Positions 1-7,809 of a DNA stretch of 64,000 nt are shown one piece after another; position 1 is the first letter of the stretch, and each line of letters starts with the position of its first letter. Location: the NCBI GenBank assembly GCA_963836905.1, contig CAWIKY010000006.1, forward strand, positions 1,302,001-1,366,000, written 5' to 3'. A program made the position numbers and the translations under genes. Under the pieces are notes generated by a model. That model saw only the letters and a list, made by a program, of their open reading frames with translations, was not told the origin of the DNA and did not search any database. This stretch comes from CAWIKY01 sp963836905 (GTDB lineage: Bacteria > Pseudomonadota > Alphaproteobacteria > Caulobacterales > Hyphomonadaceae).

Positions 1-424
1 TAATCATGACAGTCGTTGCAAGCGCGCTCTCGATATCGCGTTGGGCATCGGAGATCAGGGAACGCACTTCGCTGGCATCCGTCGAAAGGATGCTGGCGGT
101 CTGCGACATCGAAAAACCTTCGACTGCGGTGAGCAGGAATGCCTGACGGTTTCGCGGAGAAATCCGGGCTACTTTACCGGATACGCCCGGCATGCTGTCT
201 TCGCGGGGTTGAAGAAGTCCGCCGGAGCTCTCCCATATTGACTGAAAAACACGAAAAAGCGCCACTTTTGGCTCAAGCTTCTCGTGCAGTTCCGCCTCTC
301 CTGCGACAAGCGCTTCGAGCGCAGCGCGTACATAGGCATCTCCGCTCTTCTGCTCACCGACGAGCGCGCGTGCATATCTGCGCAAAAAAGGAATTTCCGG
401 CCCAAGCGTTTGAACAAGGCTCAT
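1..424 (-). CDS. phyR: PhyR general stress response regulator (N-terminal sigma-like part, 3' end outside window)
   Basis: Translated from the ATG at 424 the protein starts MSLVQTLGPEIPFLRRYARA and runs 141 residues to the window edge, which cuts the gene. This part is the ECF sigma-like domain of PhyR, with a sigma2-like part and a sigma4-like part around residues 85-135 (RISPRNRQAFLLTAVEGFSM). The C-terminal receiver domain would lie beyond position 1 and is not seen. In the family, phosphorylated PhyR uses the sigma-like domain to bind the anti-sigma factor NepR and so frees EcfG. The gene is divergent from nepR-ecfG and has its own EcfG-type promoter, which implies positive feedback. Identification is firm from sequence and from context. 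Confidence 0.95.
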   Translation of the reverse strand, partial: MSLVQTLGPEIPFLRRYARALVGEQKSGDAYVRAALEALVAGEAELHEKLEPKVALFRVFQSIWESSGGLLQPREDSMPGVSGKVARISPRNRQAFLLTAVEGFSMSQTASILSTDASEVRSLISDAQRDIESALATTVMI

Positions 425-465
425 CTGGATATGTCTCCCATCCCGATACTAGAGAACATGTCGGT

Positions 466-490
466 AACGGGGTATAGCAAGGTTCGTTCC
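466..490 (-). promoter_or_regulatory. EcfG-type promoter of phyR
   Basis: Read on the minus strand there is GGAAC (490-486), a 17-nt spacer, then GTT (468-466), about 40 nt before the phyR ATG. This is the known alphaproteobacterial general-stress sigma consensus. The match is exact. Its use in vivo is inferred. Confidence 0.85.
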
Positions 491-510
491 TTGAAAGGGG
501 AAAATATTCT

Positions 511-535
511 GGAACCATCCGACGCCGGGAACGTT
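511..535 (+). promoter_or_regulatory. EcfG-type promoter of nepR-ecfG
   Basis: GGAAC at 511-515, a 17-nt spacer and GTT at 533-535 lie about 25 nt before the nepR ATG. With the divergent site at 466-490 this makes a back-to-back pair whose -35 boxes are only 20 bp apart. It also rules out the upstream TTG at 534 as the nepR start, because that codon sits inside the -10 element. Confidence 0.87.
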
Positions 536-560
536 GGAGCAAGGATTGAGGGACTTAGGT

Positions 561-761
561 ATGCCAGCGGCATTTTCGGGCGAGAAGCAGAATATGGAAA
601 AACGCATGACGCCCTCTTCGGCCAAGAGGCGACAGAGCGGCATCGGCGACAAGCTTCGCCAGATATACGATGATGTTGTGAACGAACCCGTTCCGGACGA
701 CTTCCTGAACCTGCTCAAAGATGCCGATGAAGCGGCGTCCAAACGTTCAGAGAAGAAATAG
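561..761 (+). CDS. nepR: NepR family anti-sigma factor
   Basis: This 66-residue protein carries the NepR core from about residue 27 to 55 (GIGDKLRQIYDDVVNEPVPD, then DFLNLL). In the family these two helices bind and block EcfG and are titrated by phosphorylated PhyR. The ATG at 561 is chosen because GAGGG at 548-552 is a suitable ribosome binding site and the promoter -10 lies at 533-535. A second in-frame ATG at 594 would give 55 residues and is possible. The gene ends 8 nt before ecfG, so the anti-sigma and sigma factors are made from one transcript. Confidence 0.9.
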   Translation: MPAAFSGEKQNMEKRMTPSSAKRRQSGIGDKLRQIYDDVVNEPVPDDFLNLLKDADEAASKRSEKK

Positions 762-769
762 GCGCTCAG

Positions 770-1384
770 ATGGAACTCAATGATGAAGAGTTCAAAGCGG
801 ATATAACCGCCTTGATCCCCCACCTTCGCGCTTTTGCCCGCAGTCTCTGCGGCAACGCAACGTTTGCCGATGACCTGGCTCAGGAAACGCTCGTGAAGGC
901 CTGGAAGGCACGCGCGTCTTTTGAAGCGGGTACCAGTATGAAAGCGTGGACTTTCATGATCCTGCGCAACCACTATTATTCGGAAAAACGCCGGAGCTGG
1001 CGGTCAACGCCGCTCGATAGCGAGATGGCAGAGAATACGCTCGTGGCAGCTGACAACCCCAGCGATTCCGTTGAGCTATTGTCACTCCGGAATGCCATGT
1101 TGAAACTGCCCGAGGATCAACGGGAAGCGCTGATCCTCGTTGGAGCCGGCGGACTGCCGTATGAGGAAGTCGCCCAGATTTGCGGGTGTGCGGTCGGGAC
1201 GATAAAGAGCCGTGTCAGCCGAGCTCGCAAGTCGCTCGAATTGATGATCGAAAGCGAACCGATGGTCCCAAGGGACGGCGATCGGTTGTCTGCCCAACAC
1301 GCATTTGACGATATTCTGGAACAGGCCAACGCCATGGCTAAAGGACGCGCAGGCCATGGTCAGAAAGTCGACACGGAGGTTTAA
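770..1384 (+). CDS. ecfG: EcfG family RNA polymerase sigma factor (general stress response)
   Basis: The 204-residue ECF sigma factor has region 2 at about residues 12-80 (FADDLAQETLVKAWKARASF) and region 4 at about 105-155 (LPEDQREALILVGAGGLPYE, then AVGTIKSRVSRARKSL). It follows nepR by 8 nt and lies opposite phyR, which identifies it as the EcfG (SigT/RpoE2) class that recognises GGAAC-N17-GTT promoters. At least four exact matches to that promoter occur in the first 8.1 kb, two of them serving its own locus. The tail of about 50 residues after region 4 is less conserved in appearance. The last 29 nt overlap the start chosen for the downstream kinase. Confidence 0.93.
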   Translation: MELNDEEFKADITALIPHLRAFARSLCGNATFADDLAQETLVKAWKARASFEAGTSMKAWTFMILRNHYYSEKRRSWRSTPLDSEMAENTLVAADNPSDSVELLSLRNAMLKLPEDQREALILVGAGGLPYEEVAQICGCAVGTIKSRVSRARKSLELMIESEPMVPRDGDRLSAQHAFDDILEQANAMAKGRAGHGQKVDTEV

Positions 1385-3068
1385 GCGACCTCCCCTACAA
1401 GGTGCCCTGATTGTCGCGTTGGGTCTGGCCATGTCGCCGATGCTGCTCGTCGGCGCGTGGCAGTTTTTTTCGAATGCTCGTTCCGACGCGGCGCGGGAGC
1501 GGGCCGACTATCAGGTCATTGCCGGTGCAGCGGCAAGTGACGCGAAAACTTTCATCGTCGCTACGAAGCAGCTTCTTGAAACAGTGAATATCCTCGCTGC
1601 CGATCAGGACTGCGGTCCCGGATTTGCGAACCTGCTCGACAGACTGGGCGGATACACCAACATTGTTCTGTCGGACCAGAACGGCGTCCCGGTGTGTGTC
1701 GCAAGTGGCGCGTTTGAGGAGGGTTTTTCAGCGCGCGGAAACCCTTGGTTCGAACGACTGCGAGACGGTGAGCGTTTCGTTATCTCAGCCGCGTTTGAAG
1801 GCCAGATTTCCAGACAGGAAATCCTGTCGATAAGTAAGCGCCTGGAAGACCCTGCGGGCAACTTCAGTGGAACCCTGGCCTTCGGTCTGCCGGTTTCAAA
1901 CCTGATTGAGTCGCTGGACGACAGATGGTTTCCGTCGAATGCGAAAGTGGCGATTATCGATTCCGCAGGACAAGTGCTTGGTTCGGATGAGCTAGCGTCT
2001 CTGGTTGGCGATGCCGCCCCTGAATTTGATGGCAGTACAGCAATTCAGCGAGAGTCGATGCTTTTGCGGGATGCTTCCGGTCGAGACTGGACACTGACGA
2101 TCGTGCCAATATCGGACACGCCGTTGCAAATTGCGTTCGCGATACCTCAGCCATCCATGTTCAGCTCGGAGGTCTGGGCGCCGCTTGCGGTTCTGTGGAT
2201 ACCTTTGTTCTCATGGCTTATTGCAATGCTGGCTGCATGGATCGCAACCGATGCGCTTGTGCTGCGTTGGCTGACCTATCTCCGGCGCATTTCGGCGCTT
2301 TACGGCGCGGGACTCTTTCAGGTTCAGCCGCTGAAGGCGCGTCGCTCAGCGCCGCAGGAAATCGTCGAGCTGGCTGACACCATGAGCGATATGGCCGCTA
2401 CGATCTCAGCACGCGACAATGACCTGCGAGAGGTCATTGCCGACCGTGACGCAGCTTTGAAAGAAATTCACCATCGGGTGAAGAACAACCTTCAGATCAT
2501 CACTAGCCTGCTGAACCTGCAGAGCAGACGGATTACGGACCCGGCTGCGGTTTCCGCGATGCACGATGCGCGTGCCCGTATTAATGCGCTATCCCTGATC
2601 CACCGCGCCCTATACGAAAAAAACGATCTCAAGACTGTCGAACTTAAAAGCTTCTTTGCTGAGCTCGCAGATCATCTGGATGATGGTCTGGCTCTCGAAG
2701 AAAGCGGCATCACATTGCAGGTAAACGTCGAAGCTATCGAGATAGAATCAGAGCGCGCAATTCCGATTGCCCTTTTCACAGTCGAAGCTGTGACGAACGC
2801 GGTCAAGCACGCGTTCAGTGACATCGAAAACCCGACTATCACAATAAATCTGTCGTCAGGTTCTGATCCTGACCATGGAGCTCTGGAAGTCAGCGATAAT
2901 GGAGTTGGCGGCGATCCGGCTTCTGATCTGACATCGGCGTCCGGTCTGGGTGGCACACTGATGACCGCTTTCGCACGTCAATCAGGAGGATCGCTGGAAA
3001 TAGAGTCACAGGACGGCGGCGGCCGCAGTGTTCGTTTACACTTTACGCGGCCGTTGCCCAAAGCCTGA
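1356..3068 (+). CDS. Membrane sensor histidine kinase, HWE/HisKA_2 type (PhyK-like)
   Basis: This 570-residue kinase has one membrane helix at about residues 14-36, a periplasmic sensor of roughly 230 residues with two cysteines (DQDCGPGF, GVPVCVASG), a second helix at about 271-297, then the HisKA_2 box EIHHRVKNNLQ near residues 370-380. The likely phospho-acceptor is His373. The ATPase domain follows (N box VEAVTNAVKHAF, G box SGLGGTLMTAF). The ATG at 1356 is chosen for AAGGA at 1341-1345 and the TM1 position; an upstream ATG at 1305 adds 17 residues. It overlaps ecfG by 29 nt. Family knowledge and position make it the likely PhyR kinase. The ligand is unknown. Confidence 0.88.
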   Translation: MVRKSTRRFKRPPLQGALIVALGLAMSPMLLVGAWQFFSNARSDAARERADYQVIAGAAASDAKTFIVATKQLLETVNILAADQDCGPGFANLLDRLGGYTNIVLSDQNGVPVCVASGAFEEGFSARGNPWFERLRDGERFVISAAFEGQISRQEILSISKRLEDPAGNFSGTLAFGLPVSNLIESLDDRWFPSNAKVAIIDSAGQVLGSDELASLVGDAAPEFDGSTAIQRESMLLRDASGRDWTLTIVPISDTPLQIAFAIPQPSMFSSEVWAPLAVLWIPLFSWLIAMLAAWIATDALVLRWLTYLRRISALYGAGLFQVQPLKARRSAPQEIVELADTMSDMAATISARDNDLREVIADRDAALKEIHHRVKNNLQIITSLLNLQSRRITDPAAVSAMHDARARINALSLIHRALYEKNDLKTVELKSFFAELADHLDDGLALEESGITLQVNVEAIEIESERAIPIALFTVEAVTNAVKHAFSDIENPTITINLSSGSDPDHGALEVSDNGVGGDPASDLTSASGLGGTLMTAFARQSGGSLEIESQDGGGRSVRLHFTRPLPKA

Positions 3069-3085
3069 AGACAACGCACGTCTTC
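3067..3085. terminator. Weak hairpin between convergent kinase and dps genes
   Basis: GAAGAC (3067-3072) and GTCTTC (3080-3085) can pair around a 7-nt loop in the 17-nt gap between two convergent genes. There is no clear T run, so a terminator function is only possible. Confidence 0.35.
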
Positions 3086-3595
3086 TCAGTCCTTGGATAT
3101 GATCGACTTGAGCATCCAGATGGCTTCTTCATGCCAGGTCATGCGACCGATCATCATATCGGCCGTGACGAAATCGTTTTTCTCTTCACACCATTCAACA
3201 GCTGCCCGCATGGAAGACACAGCTGTCTCGTGATCGCGGATCAGCATCTGAAGTGAATGCTCAACCGTTTGAACTTCGTCTTCATCCTTGATCTTCGAAA
3301 GTTCGCCGTAGCGGGTGTAGCTCGCCGGTGCTTTCTCGCCGAGTGCCCGAATGCGCTCAGCCAACTCATCGATAGCCTTGTAAAGATTTTCGTAGTGCTC
3401 TTCGGTCAGCTTATGGACGGTATAGAAAAGCGGCCCCACCACGTTCCAGTGGACACCCTGCGTCTTGATAAACAGCATATAGCTGTCTGCCAGGACATAA
3501 CCGAGTGCTTCGGCAATCTGCTTGCGGTCATCAGGCGATATACCCGTCTTCCGCTCGAACTTCGGGTTACTTTTCTTCAGTGCGGCATCGGTCAT
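3086..3595 (-). CDS. dps: Dps family ferroxidase / DNA-protection protein
   Basis: This 169-residue ferritin-like protein is the usual Dps size. The ferroxidase segment GVHWNVVGPLFYTVHKLTEE with the following EHYENLYKAIDELAERI carries the His and acidic ligands conserved in the family, at about residues 55-90. Dps dodecamers oxidise and store iron and protect DNA in stress. The start is the ATG at 3595, preceded on its strand by AAAGGAGAG; an upstream in-frame codon would add 11 residues without a ribosome binding site. Dps is a usual target of the general stress response, but no exact GGAAC-N17-GTT was found in the roughly 100 nt upstream, so its own promoter is not identified. Confidence 0.93.
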   Translation of the reverse strand: MTDAALKKSNPKFERKTGISPDDRKQIAEALGYVLADSYMLFIKTQGVHWNVVGPLFYTVHKLTEEHYENLYKAIDELAERIRALGEKAPASYTRYGELSKIKDEDEVQTVEHSLQMLIRDHETAVSSMRAAVEWCEEKNDFVTADMMIGRMTWHEEAIWMLKSIISKD

Positions 3596-3643
3596 ATCTG
3601 CTCTCCTTTGCAAGTATTTATGAAACAAACTGACAACGGAAAA

Positions 3644-3668
3644 CGGAGAAGCCAGTCCGGCTTCTCCG
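3644..3668 (-). terminator. Rho-independent terminator of the YtjA-like gene
   Basis: CGGAGAAGCC (3644-3653) pairs with GGCTTCTCCG (3659-3668) around a 5-nt loop. On the minus strand the hairpin is followed by TTTTCC. It lies between the YtjA-like gene and dps, so the two are probably separate transcripts. Confidence 0.75.
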
Positions 3669-3693
3669 ATCCATTCTCATTCATTAGAGGTAA

Positions 3694-3864
3694 CTAGACC
3701 CGTTTTCCACGCATTGCGTTCACGATGGCCGAGACGACAAACAAGACTACGAAGATGACTGCGAGTATCCACGCTATATTCGTTGCGGCACCTGCGATGC
3801 CGGAAAAGCCAAGAACGGCAGCGATAATCGCGATTACAAGAAAGATAAGTGCAAGGTTCAGCAT
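3694..3864 (-). CDS. YtjA-like DUF1328 small membrane protein
   Basis: The product is only 56 residues: it starts MLNLALIFLVIAIIAAVLGF and ends VNAMRGKRV. Two hydrophobic helices (about 3-22 and 30-50) flank a Gly/Ala-rich turn (SGIAGAATNIAW), which is the DUF1328/YtjA pattern. The start is the ATG at 3864 after GGAG. An exact EcfG-type promoter sits 46-70 nt upstream and a terminator follows, so it looks like a monocistronic stress gene. The molecular role of the family is unknown. Confidence 0.88.
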   Translation of the reverse strand: MLNLALIFLVIAIIAAVLGFSGIAGAATNIAWILAVIFVVLFVVSAIVNAMRGKRV

Positions 3865-3909
3865 TTGAGTTCTCCGTCAACACGGCCCGAATGGCCAGTT
3901 CATCTAAAC

Positions 3910-3934
3910 AACGGGGTATGCGTCACTTTGTTCC
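3910..3934 (-). promoter_or_regulatory. EcfG-type promoter of the YtjA-like gene
   Basis: On the minus strand GGAAC (3934-3930) is followed after 17 nt by GTT (3912-3910). The -35 box lies just inside the 3' end of the upstream metallophosphoesterase gene, which ends at 3923. The match to the consensus is exact, including a CCCC run before GTT as in the phyR promoter. Confidence 0.83.
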
Positions 3935-4732
3935 TTGCATGTCGAGCAGCTGGTAAGGACCACCCTCGAATGTGGTTTCGCGTAGTTTGAAGACCGTCAG
4001 TCGCATATCATTTCCATCGGCACCCTCGATGAGATTGAAAGAGGCTGGCTGGCCTCTCAAACGCGACGAGAGCGTGCCCGCGTTTATATGGTACAAGGTC
4101 CCTTCGTTTGTCTTTTCGCGGACGGTCAATGGAATGTGCAGGTGACCCGTCAACACCGCATTCACCCCTGCCCCAATCAAACGAGATGCGGCGTCCTGCT
4201 TGCCTCTTGTATCGATGTTTATCGGCGAATGGTCGGGATCATAAAGAGGATGGTGACATACCAGAAACTTGCCTGCGACAGCGGTCGCCTCGCGGGCAAG
4301 TTTGCTCACAAGTTCAATCTGCTTGTTGTTTATCCGCCCTTCCGCCCAATTGAGCCGGAACTGAATTCCACGCGATGTATTGCAGCCCGTCAGTGCCAGC
4401 GCGTCCCTCTTGCCAATCGATACCGATTTCCCGGTTATGTCGAACTTTCCGAGGTGTTTTTGATATCGCGCAAACGGCGCGAAGATCCGTACCGGAATAT
4501 TTGACCATGGCGTATCGTGATTGCCGGCTACGATGAAGGTTTCCGCTCCAAGCGTTTCCAGCCATTCGGCGGCAGCGGCAAACTCGCGGCGCTTGCCCCT
4601 TTGAGTCAGATCACCGCTGACGGCAATCGCATCCGGCTTCAAATCGTCAATGCTGCGTCGGAACCCATCCAGCGCAACCTGGTCCTCAGCCCCGAAATGA
4701 ATGTCTGACACATGAACGAGCCGGTAACTCAA
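3923..4732 (-). CDS. Calcineurin-like metallophosphoesterase
   Basis: This 269-residue protein shows the metallophosphoesterase motifs in order: DIHFG (residue 10), GDLTQRG (about 40), GNHDT (about 70), CHHPLYD (about 155) and TGHLHIP (about 195). These bind a two-metal centre that hydrolyses phosphoesters. The class resembles 3',5'-cAMP phosphodiesterase/CpdA-type enzymes, but the substrate cannot be told from the sequence. There is no signal peptide, so it is cytoplasmic. Its ATG overlaps the stop of the lipid kinase gene by 4 nt, which suggests coupled translation and a shared role in phospholipid or nucleotide turnover. Confidence 0.88.
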   Translation of the reverse strand: MSYRLVHVSDIHFGAEDQVALDGFRRSIDDLKPDAIAVSGDLTQRGKRREFAAAAEWLETLGAETFIVAGNHDTPWSNIPVRIFAPFARYQKHLGKFDITGKSVSIGKRDALALTGCNTSRGIQFRLNWAEGRINNKQIELVSKLAREATAVAGKFLVCHHPLYDPDHSPINIDTRGKQDAASRLIGAGVNAVLTGHLHIPLTVREKTNEGTLYHINAGTLSSRLRGQPASFNLIEGADGNDMRLTVFKLRETTFEGGPYQLLDMQGTK

Positions 4733-5595
4733 CGTTCCGACCCGACCATAACGCGGGCATAGCCCTTCGCGAGGGTCAGCCTGACTGGCCGACTTGCGCG
4801 ACGGTGCTCACCGTCCAGCATGTACTGCATGGTTTCGTTCCCGTCTTCTGGCGCCACCTCTGCAACCGTCGTCTCAACCACCTTCAGTGCCATGCTCTCT
4901 CGCCAATCGTCCACAAGGGCGTGCCAACCGGCGCTGATCAGCGTGGAGCCGATATCGTCATTGCTGGAGGTCAATTCGAGCACATCTTTGCCTTGGGAAA
5001 TCAGCGCTGCAACTGTAGTGGCGTGTTGTCGGTTTTGAGGGTTATTGCCACTATCAAGCAGCCTGTACCAGACCGAGTGTTTCTCCTCGTCTTCTAGCAG
5101 GGTTTGAGCGGCTTCGCGGACACCCTCGATAAAGCCCGTCTTGCGGCCTGTTTCGCGAGCCAGTCCCATGTCGGCAAGCAGACCGAACATGGCAGCAACG
5201 AAGTAGGGTTCGTCGTCCACCACCCCTGCGTCCAGATCAATGAACTGTGGGTGTGCTGCGCTTGACTGCAAGACCTGGCGCCAGTCGTCGGTTTGATAAA
5301 GAGTCTTCACGAGCATGTTCATTGTGCCGCCAGGCAACAGAAGTACCGGTGTTTTGGTCCGGCTTCCCGCCATCAGGGTTGACCGAAGCGTCCCGTCTCC
5401 GCCCCAACCTACCAGAAGGTCAGCATGCTGGGCATCATCTGATCCAAGCGCTGCTTCGAGATCGCACCCGGCGCATTCGACAATTCTTCGAACTCCGAGA
5501 CCTGACGACCCGGCAATTCCGGAAAACTGTTGTTCCGCATCGGACGGTACCGAACCGGAATCGGTATTGATTACTACGAAGGCCGACCGTGTCAT
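4729..5595 (-). CDS. Diacylglycerol kinase family lipid kinase
   Basis: The 288-residue protein has the DAGK catalytic fold: VVINTDSGS near the N-terminus for the usual nucleotide loop, GWGGDGTLRSTL at about residues 63-74 for the GGDGT motif, and LLPGGTMNMLVKTL at about 85-98 for the conserved PxGTxN segment. Family members phosphorylate diacylglycerol or sphingoid-type lipids with ATP. The gene overlaps both neighbours by 4 nt (the Rho-N-like gene before, the phosphoesterase after), so the three are one translational unit. The substrate is not known. Confidence 0.87.
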   Translation of the reverse strand: MTRSAFVVINTDSGSVPSDAEQQFSGIAGSSGLGVRRIVECAGCDLEAALGSDDAQHADLLVGWGGDGTLRSTLMAGSRTKTPVLLLPGGTMNMLVKTLYQTDDWRQVLQSSAAHPQFIDLDAGVVDDEPYFVAAMFGLLADMGLARETGRKTGFIEGVREAAQTLLEDEEKHSVWYRLLDSGNNPQNRQHATTVAALISQGKDVLELTSSNDDIGSTLISAGWHALVDDWRESMALKVVETTVAEVAPEDGNETMQYMLDGEHRRASRPVRLTLAKGYARVMVGSER

Positions 5596-5855
5596 TGCCC
5601 GTTCCGCAGGCTCTTGATCAACTCAGCCTTGCTCATCTGTGATCGTCCTTCTATCCCGACTTCCCGTGCGCGCTCATAGAGCTCTTTCTTGGTCCGGTTT
5701 TCGTATCTGGTCTGGCCACCGCCTTTTTCAGACGGTTCATCGTCTGCTGCCTGCGCATTTGCGATCCTTGCGGACTTCTCTTTGCTATAACCCTCTTCCC
5801 TGAGAGCTTCGTATGTGTCGTCGTCTTTTATGGACGATCCATGATCCTGCTGCAT
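5592..5855 (-). CDS. Small Rho N-terminal-domain-like (DUF7218) protein
   Basis: This 87-residue hydrophilic protein has an acidic, KSARIANAQA-containing N-terminal half and a C-terminal half (KKELYERAREVGIEGRSQMS, then KAELIKSLRNGQ) that looks like a Rho-N/SAP-type helical domain. Such domains often bind nucleic acid, but no function is known for this family. The ATG at 5855 follows GAGGTAG and lies 2 nt after the mscS stop. The end overlaps the lipid kinase start by 4 nt. Confidence 0.8.
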   Translation of the reverse strand: MQQDHGSSIKDDDTYEALREEGYSKEKSARIANAQAADDEPSEKGGGQTRYENRTKKELYERAREVGIEGRSQMSKAELIKSLRNGQ

Positions 5856-5857
5856 GG

Positions 5858-7042
5858 CTAGTCTACCTCTTTCGATGATGGATCAAAGCGATCTTCAGAG
5901 GTCAACGTTCCAACCTGTCCGGAAAGATTGATGGTTTGGACCGGGATTGCGATTTCGATGCTTTCTCTTTCAAAGGCCCGCAAAACCTCCATCATTACCG
6001 AATCCTGGACTCGCTTGTAGTGATCATATTCCCGGCCCAGAACGAGAAATACGAACTCGATCTCGACAGAAAATGTCCCAAACGCATTGAGCGTTGCACG
6101 CACGAATTCTGCTTCCTGTTCGGCTTCTATTATGTCGCGTATGAGGGTCTTGGCATGATCAATCTTCTCAGAACCGGCCGAATACGGGAGCCGCACAATT
6201 CGCGAAACGCGGCGTTTCGCCATTCGCTTGAGATTATGGATCTCTTTTTCCAGCAGGTTCACATTGGAGATCACGATCTGTTCGCCATCCATCGCGCGGA
6301 TGCGGGTCGTCCGCATTCCGATTTCCTCGACCGTTCCCCAAACCTCGTCGAACTGGATCATGTCTCCTTGCTGAAAAGGGCGATCGAGCAGAATGGAAAT
6401 GGCGGCAAACAGGTTCTTGAACATGCCCTGCGCAGCGAGGGCAAAAGCGATACCACCAAAGCCAAGTCCGGCAATGATTGCTGTCACGTCGACTTGGAGA
6501 TTATCGAGAATAAGCAGCAGCGCGGCCGTCCAGATAACGACATTCACGAACCAGCTGACTATCTGCACGGCTGACGCCATGACAGACCCATCTTCTTCAC
6601 CGCGCACAGCCAAGCGCTGCACAAAGGAGAGAACTGCCCCCTGAACCAGTTCAGCGAGCTGTAGGACGCCTGCCAGCACAAAAATGATGCGGGCCGTGGC
6701 AACTGCACCTTCTGGCGCCGCAACGCTGGCAATCGCAATGTTCAGGGAGAGCGCAATAAGAAAATAGATGCGAATGCGCGGCCGGAGCCGTGAGGCAATC
6801 GCGCGAAGGCTTTCGCCCTCGCGTTTGGGGCCGGTGAAGCGACGCAAACCCCGCTTGATCAGCAGAAGAGCTGTCAGCGCGACAATGAAGATACCGATTG
6901 CGATCAGCGTGACTGCCTGTCCTGTCGAAAACCAGGCGAGGAGATCGGTCACCTGCCCGGTGACATCACTTGCAGCATCGCCAAGCTCTTCGAGCGGGGC
7001 TGGCTCGGCTTCGGGTTCGGTTACAGGGGGCGTCGACGTCAT
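5858..7042 (-). CDS. MscS family mechanosensitive ion channel
   Basis: The 394-residue protein has an N-terminal Pro/Glu-rich stretch, about four to five membrane helices between residues 35 and 225, and the MscS pore helix and beta domain (ITAIIAGLGFGGIAFALAAQ, NLFAAISILLDRPF, GDMIQFDEVWGTVEEIGMRT). Channels of this type open under membrane tension and release solutes. The ATG at 7042 is preferred because it lies 19 nt after the stop of the upstream gene; the longer reading frame would start inside that gene. It is transcribed with the extensin-like, Rho-N-like, lipid kinase and phosphoesterase genes, an envelope-stress grouping. Confidence 0.9.
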   Translation of the reverse strand: MTSTPPVTEPEAEPAPLEELGDAASDVTGQVTDLLAWFSTGQAVTLIAIGIFIVALTALLLIKRGLRRFTGPKREGESLRAIASRLRPRIRIYFLIALSLNIAIASVAAPEGAVATARIIFVLAGVLQLAELVQGAVLSFVQRLAVRGEEDGSVMASAVQIVSWFVNVVIWTAALLLILDNLQVDVTAIIAGLGFGGIAFALAAQGMFKNLFAAISILLDRPFQQGDMIQFDEVWGTVEEIGMRTTRIRAMDGEQIVISNVNLLEKEIHNLKRMAKRRVSRIVRLPYSAGSEKIDHAKTLIRDIIEAEQEAEFVRATLNAFGTFSVEIEFVFLVLGREYDHYKRVQDSVMMEVLRAFERESIEIAIPVQTINLSGQVGTLTSEDRFDPSSKEVD

Positions 7043-7061
7043 GGTTGTCTCGAACTTTCCA

Positions 7062-7769
7062 TCATCTGCATATCGAGAATCCACCCTGATCGAGGTGGAA
7101 ATGGTCAGCATGTGCCGCGTTGTAATCAGGGCTTAACACGGTGGAGAAGAAGCGGCAGGCCCCGTTGCGAACTTCCGTGAGAAACAACGATTCATCGCTG
7201 CCCGCTTCGGGGGGCCGCCAGTCTGCCTGAACACCGACATAGCGACCGTCTGCAAGTTCAAAGCCTGCGATGTCAATTGCGTTCGCGGTCGCGTGCTGGC
7301 TCCAGCGGCCACTCTCGGAACCGTTTACGCGGCGGCAGCTGTAGGTCCCGAACGTCTCAATCCGCGATGGCGGCGAACCGAGAAATTCCTCAGCGGCCGG
7401 AATGACGACAAGACGCTCCCAGAGGTAAAGCGACGCGGCGATCTGGCAGGTAGCGTTCACCGGTGCCGAATAAGGCGTTGTTGAACGGACTATGTTGACT
7501 GCGTTCGTCAGCCCGCAATTTTCTGATCTGGTTCGGTCAGGCAAAGGTGTAGCTGTCATCCCGCTGGCCTCAATGGCGGCGAGGCATGCCTCAGGCGATG
7601 CTTTAAGTCGTGCGAGCTTCACTGGAAATGCTAGACCGGGTTGTTCATCCAGATCAAGCGGCGCGAACGGATCGTGCCGGTCAGGGACGTATTCCCAACC
7701 AATCACCCCGATTGATATCACGGCTACGAAGACCAGAAGGCGACCAAGGAATTTCAAAAGTACGGGCAT
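7062..7769 (-). CDS. Extensin-like C-terminal domain protein (membrane-anchored or secreted)
   Basis: The 235-residue protein has an N-terminal membrane helix (about residues 5-25) and an extensin-like C domain with the conserved SQHATANAIDIAGF (about 160) and HADHFHLD (near the C-terminus) motifs. These His/Asp residues resemble metal-dependent peptidase centres. Six or more cysteines suggest an oxidising, periplasmic location. The molecular activity of the family is not established. The ATG at 7769 has no visible ribosome binding site and lies only 6 nt after the entericidin terminator, so the start or the expression mode is uncertain. Confidence 0.85.
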   Translation of the reverse strand: MPVLLKFLGRLLVFVAVISIGVIGWEYVPDRHDPFAPLDLDEQPGLAFPVKLARLKASPEACLAAIEASGMTATPLPDRTRSENCGLTNAVNIVRSTTPYSAPVNATCQIAASLYLWERLVVIPAAEEFLGSPPSRIETFGTYSCRRVNGSESGRWSQHATANAIDIAGFELADGRYVGVQADWRPPEAGSDESLFLTEVRNGACRFFSTVLSPDYNAAHADHFHLDQGGFSICR

Positions 7770-7775
7770 AATTTA

Positions 7776-7809
7776 AAAGGCGCTGCCCGATGTTTCGAGC
7801 AGCGCCTTT
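7776..7809 (-). terminator. Rho-independent terminator of the entericidin gene
   Basis: AAAGGCGCTGC (7776-7786) pairs with GCAGCGCCTTT (7799-7809) over 11 bp with a 12-nt loop. On the minus strand it is followed by TTTTAAATT. It sits between the entericidin stop and the extensin-like ATG. Confidence 0.85.

Noticed and set aside
534..761. Longer nepR frame from TTG at 534
   Set aside because: The TTG lies inside the GTT of the EcfG promoter -10, so the RNA would start after it.
3596..3700. EcfG promoter for dps
   Set aside because: No GGAAC-N16-18-GTT is present on the minus strand here; only partial GGAAA matches.
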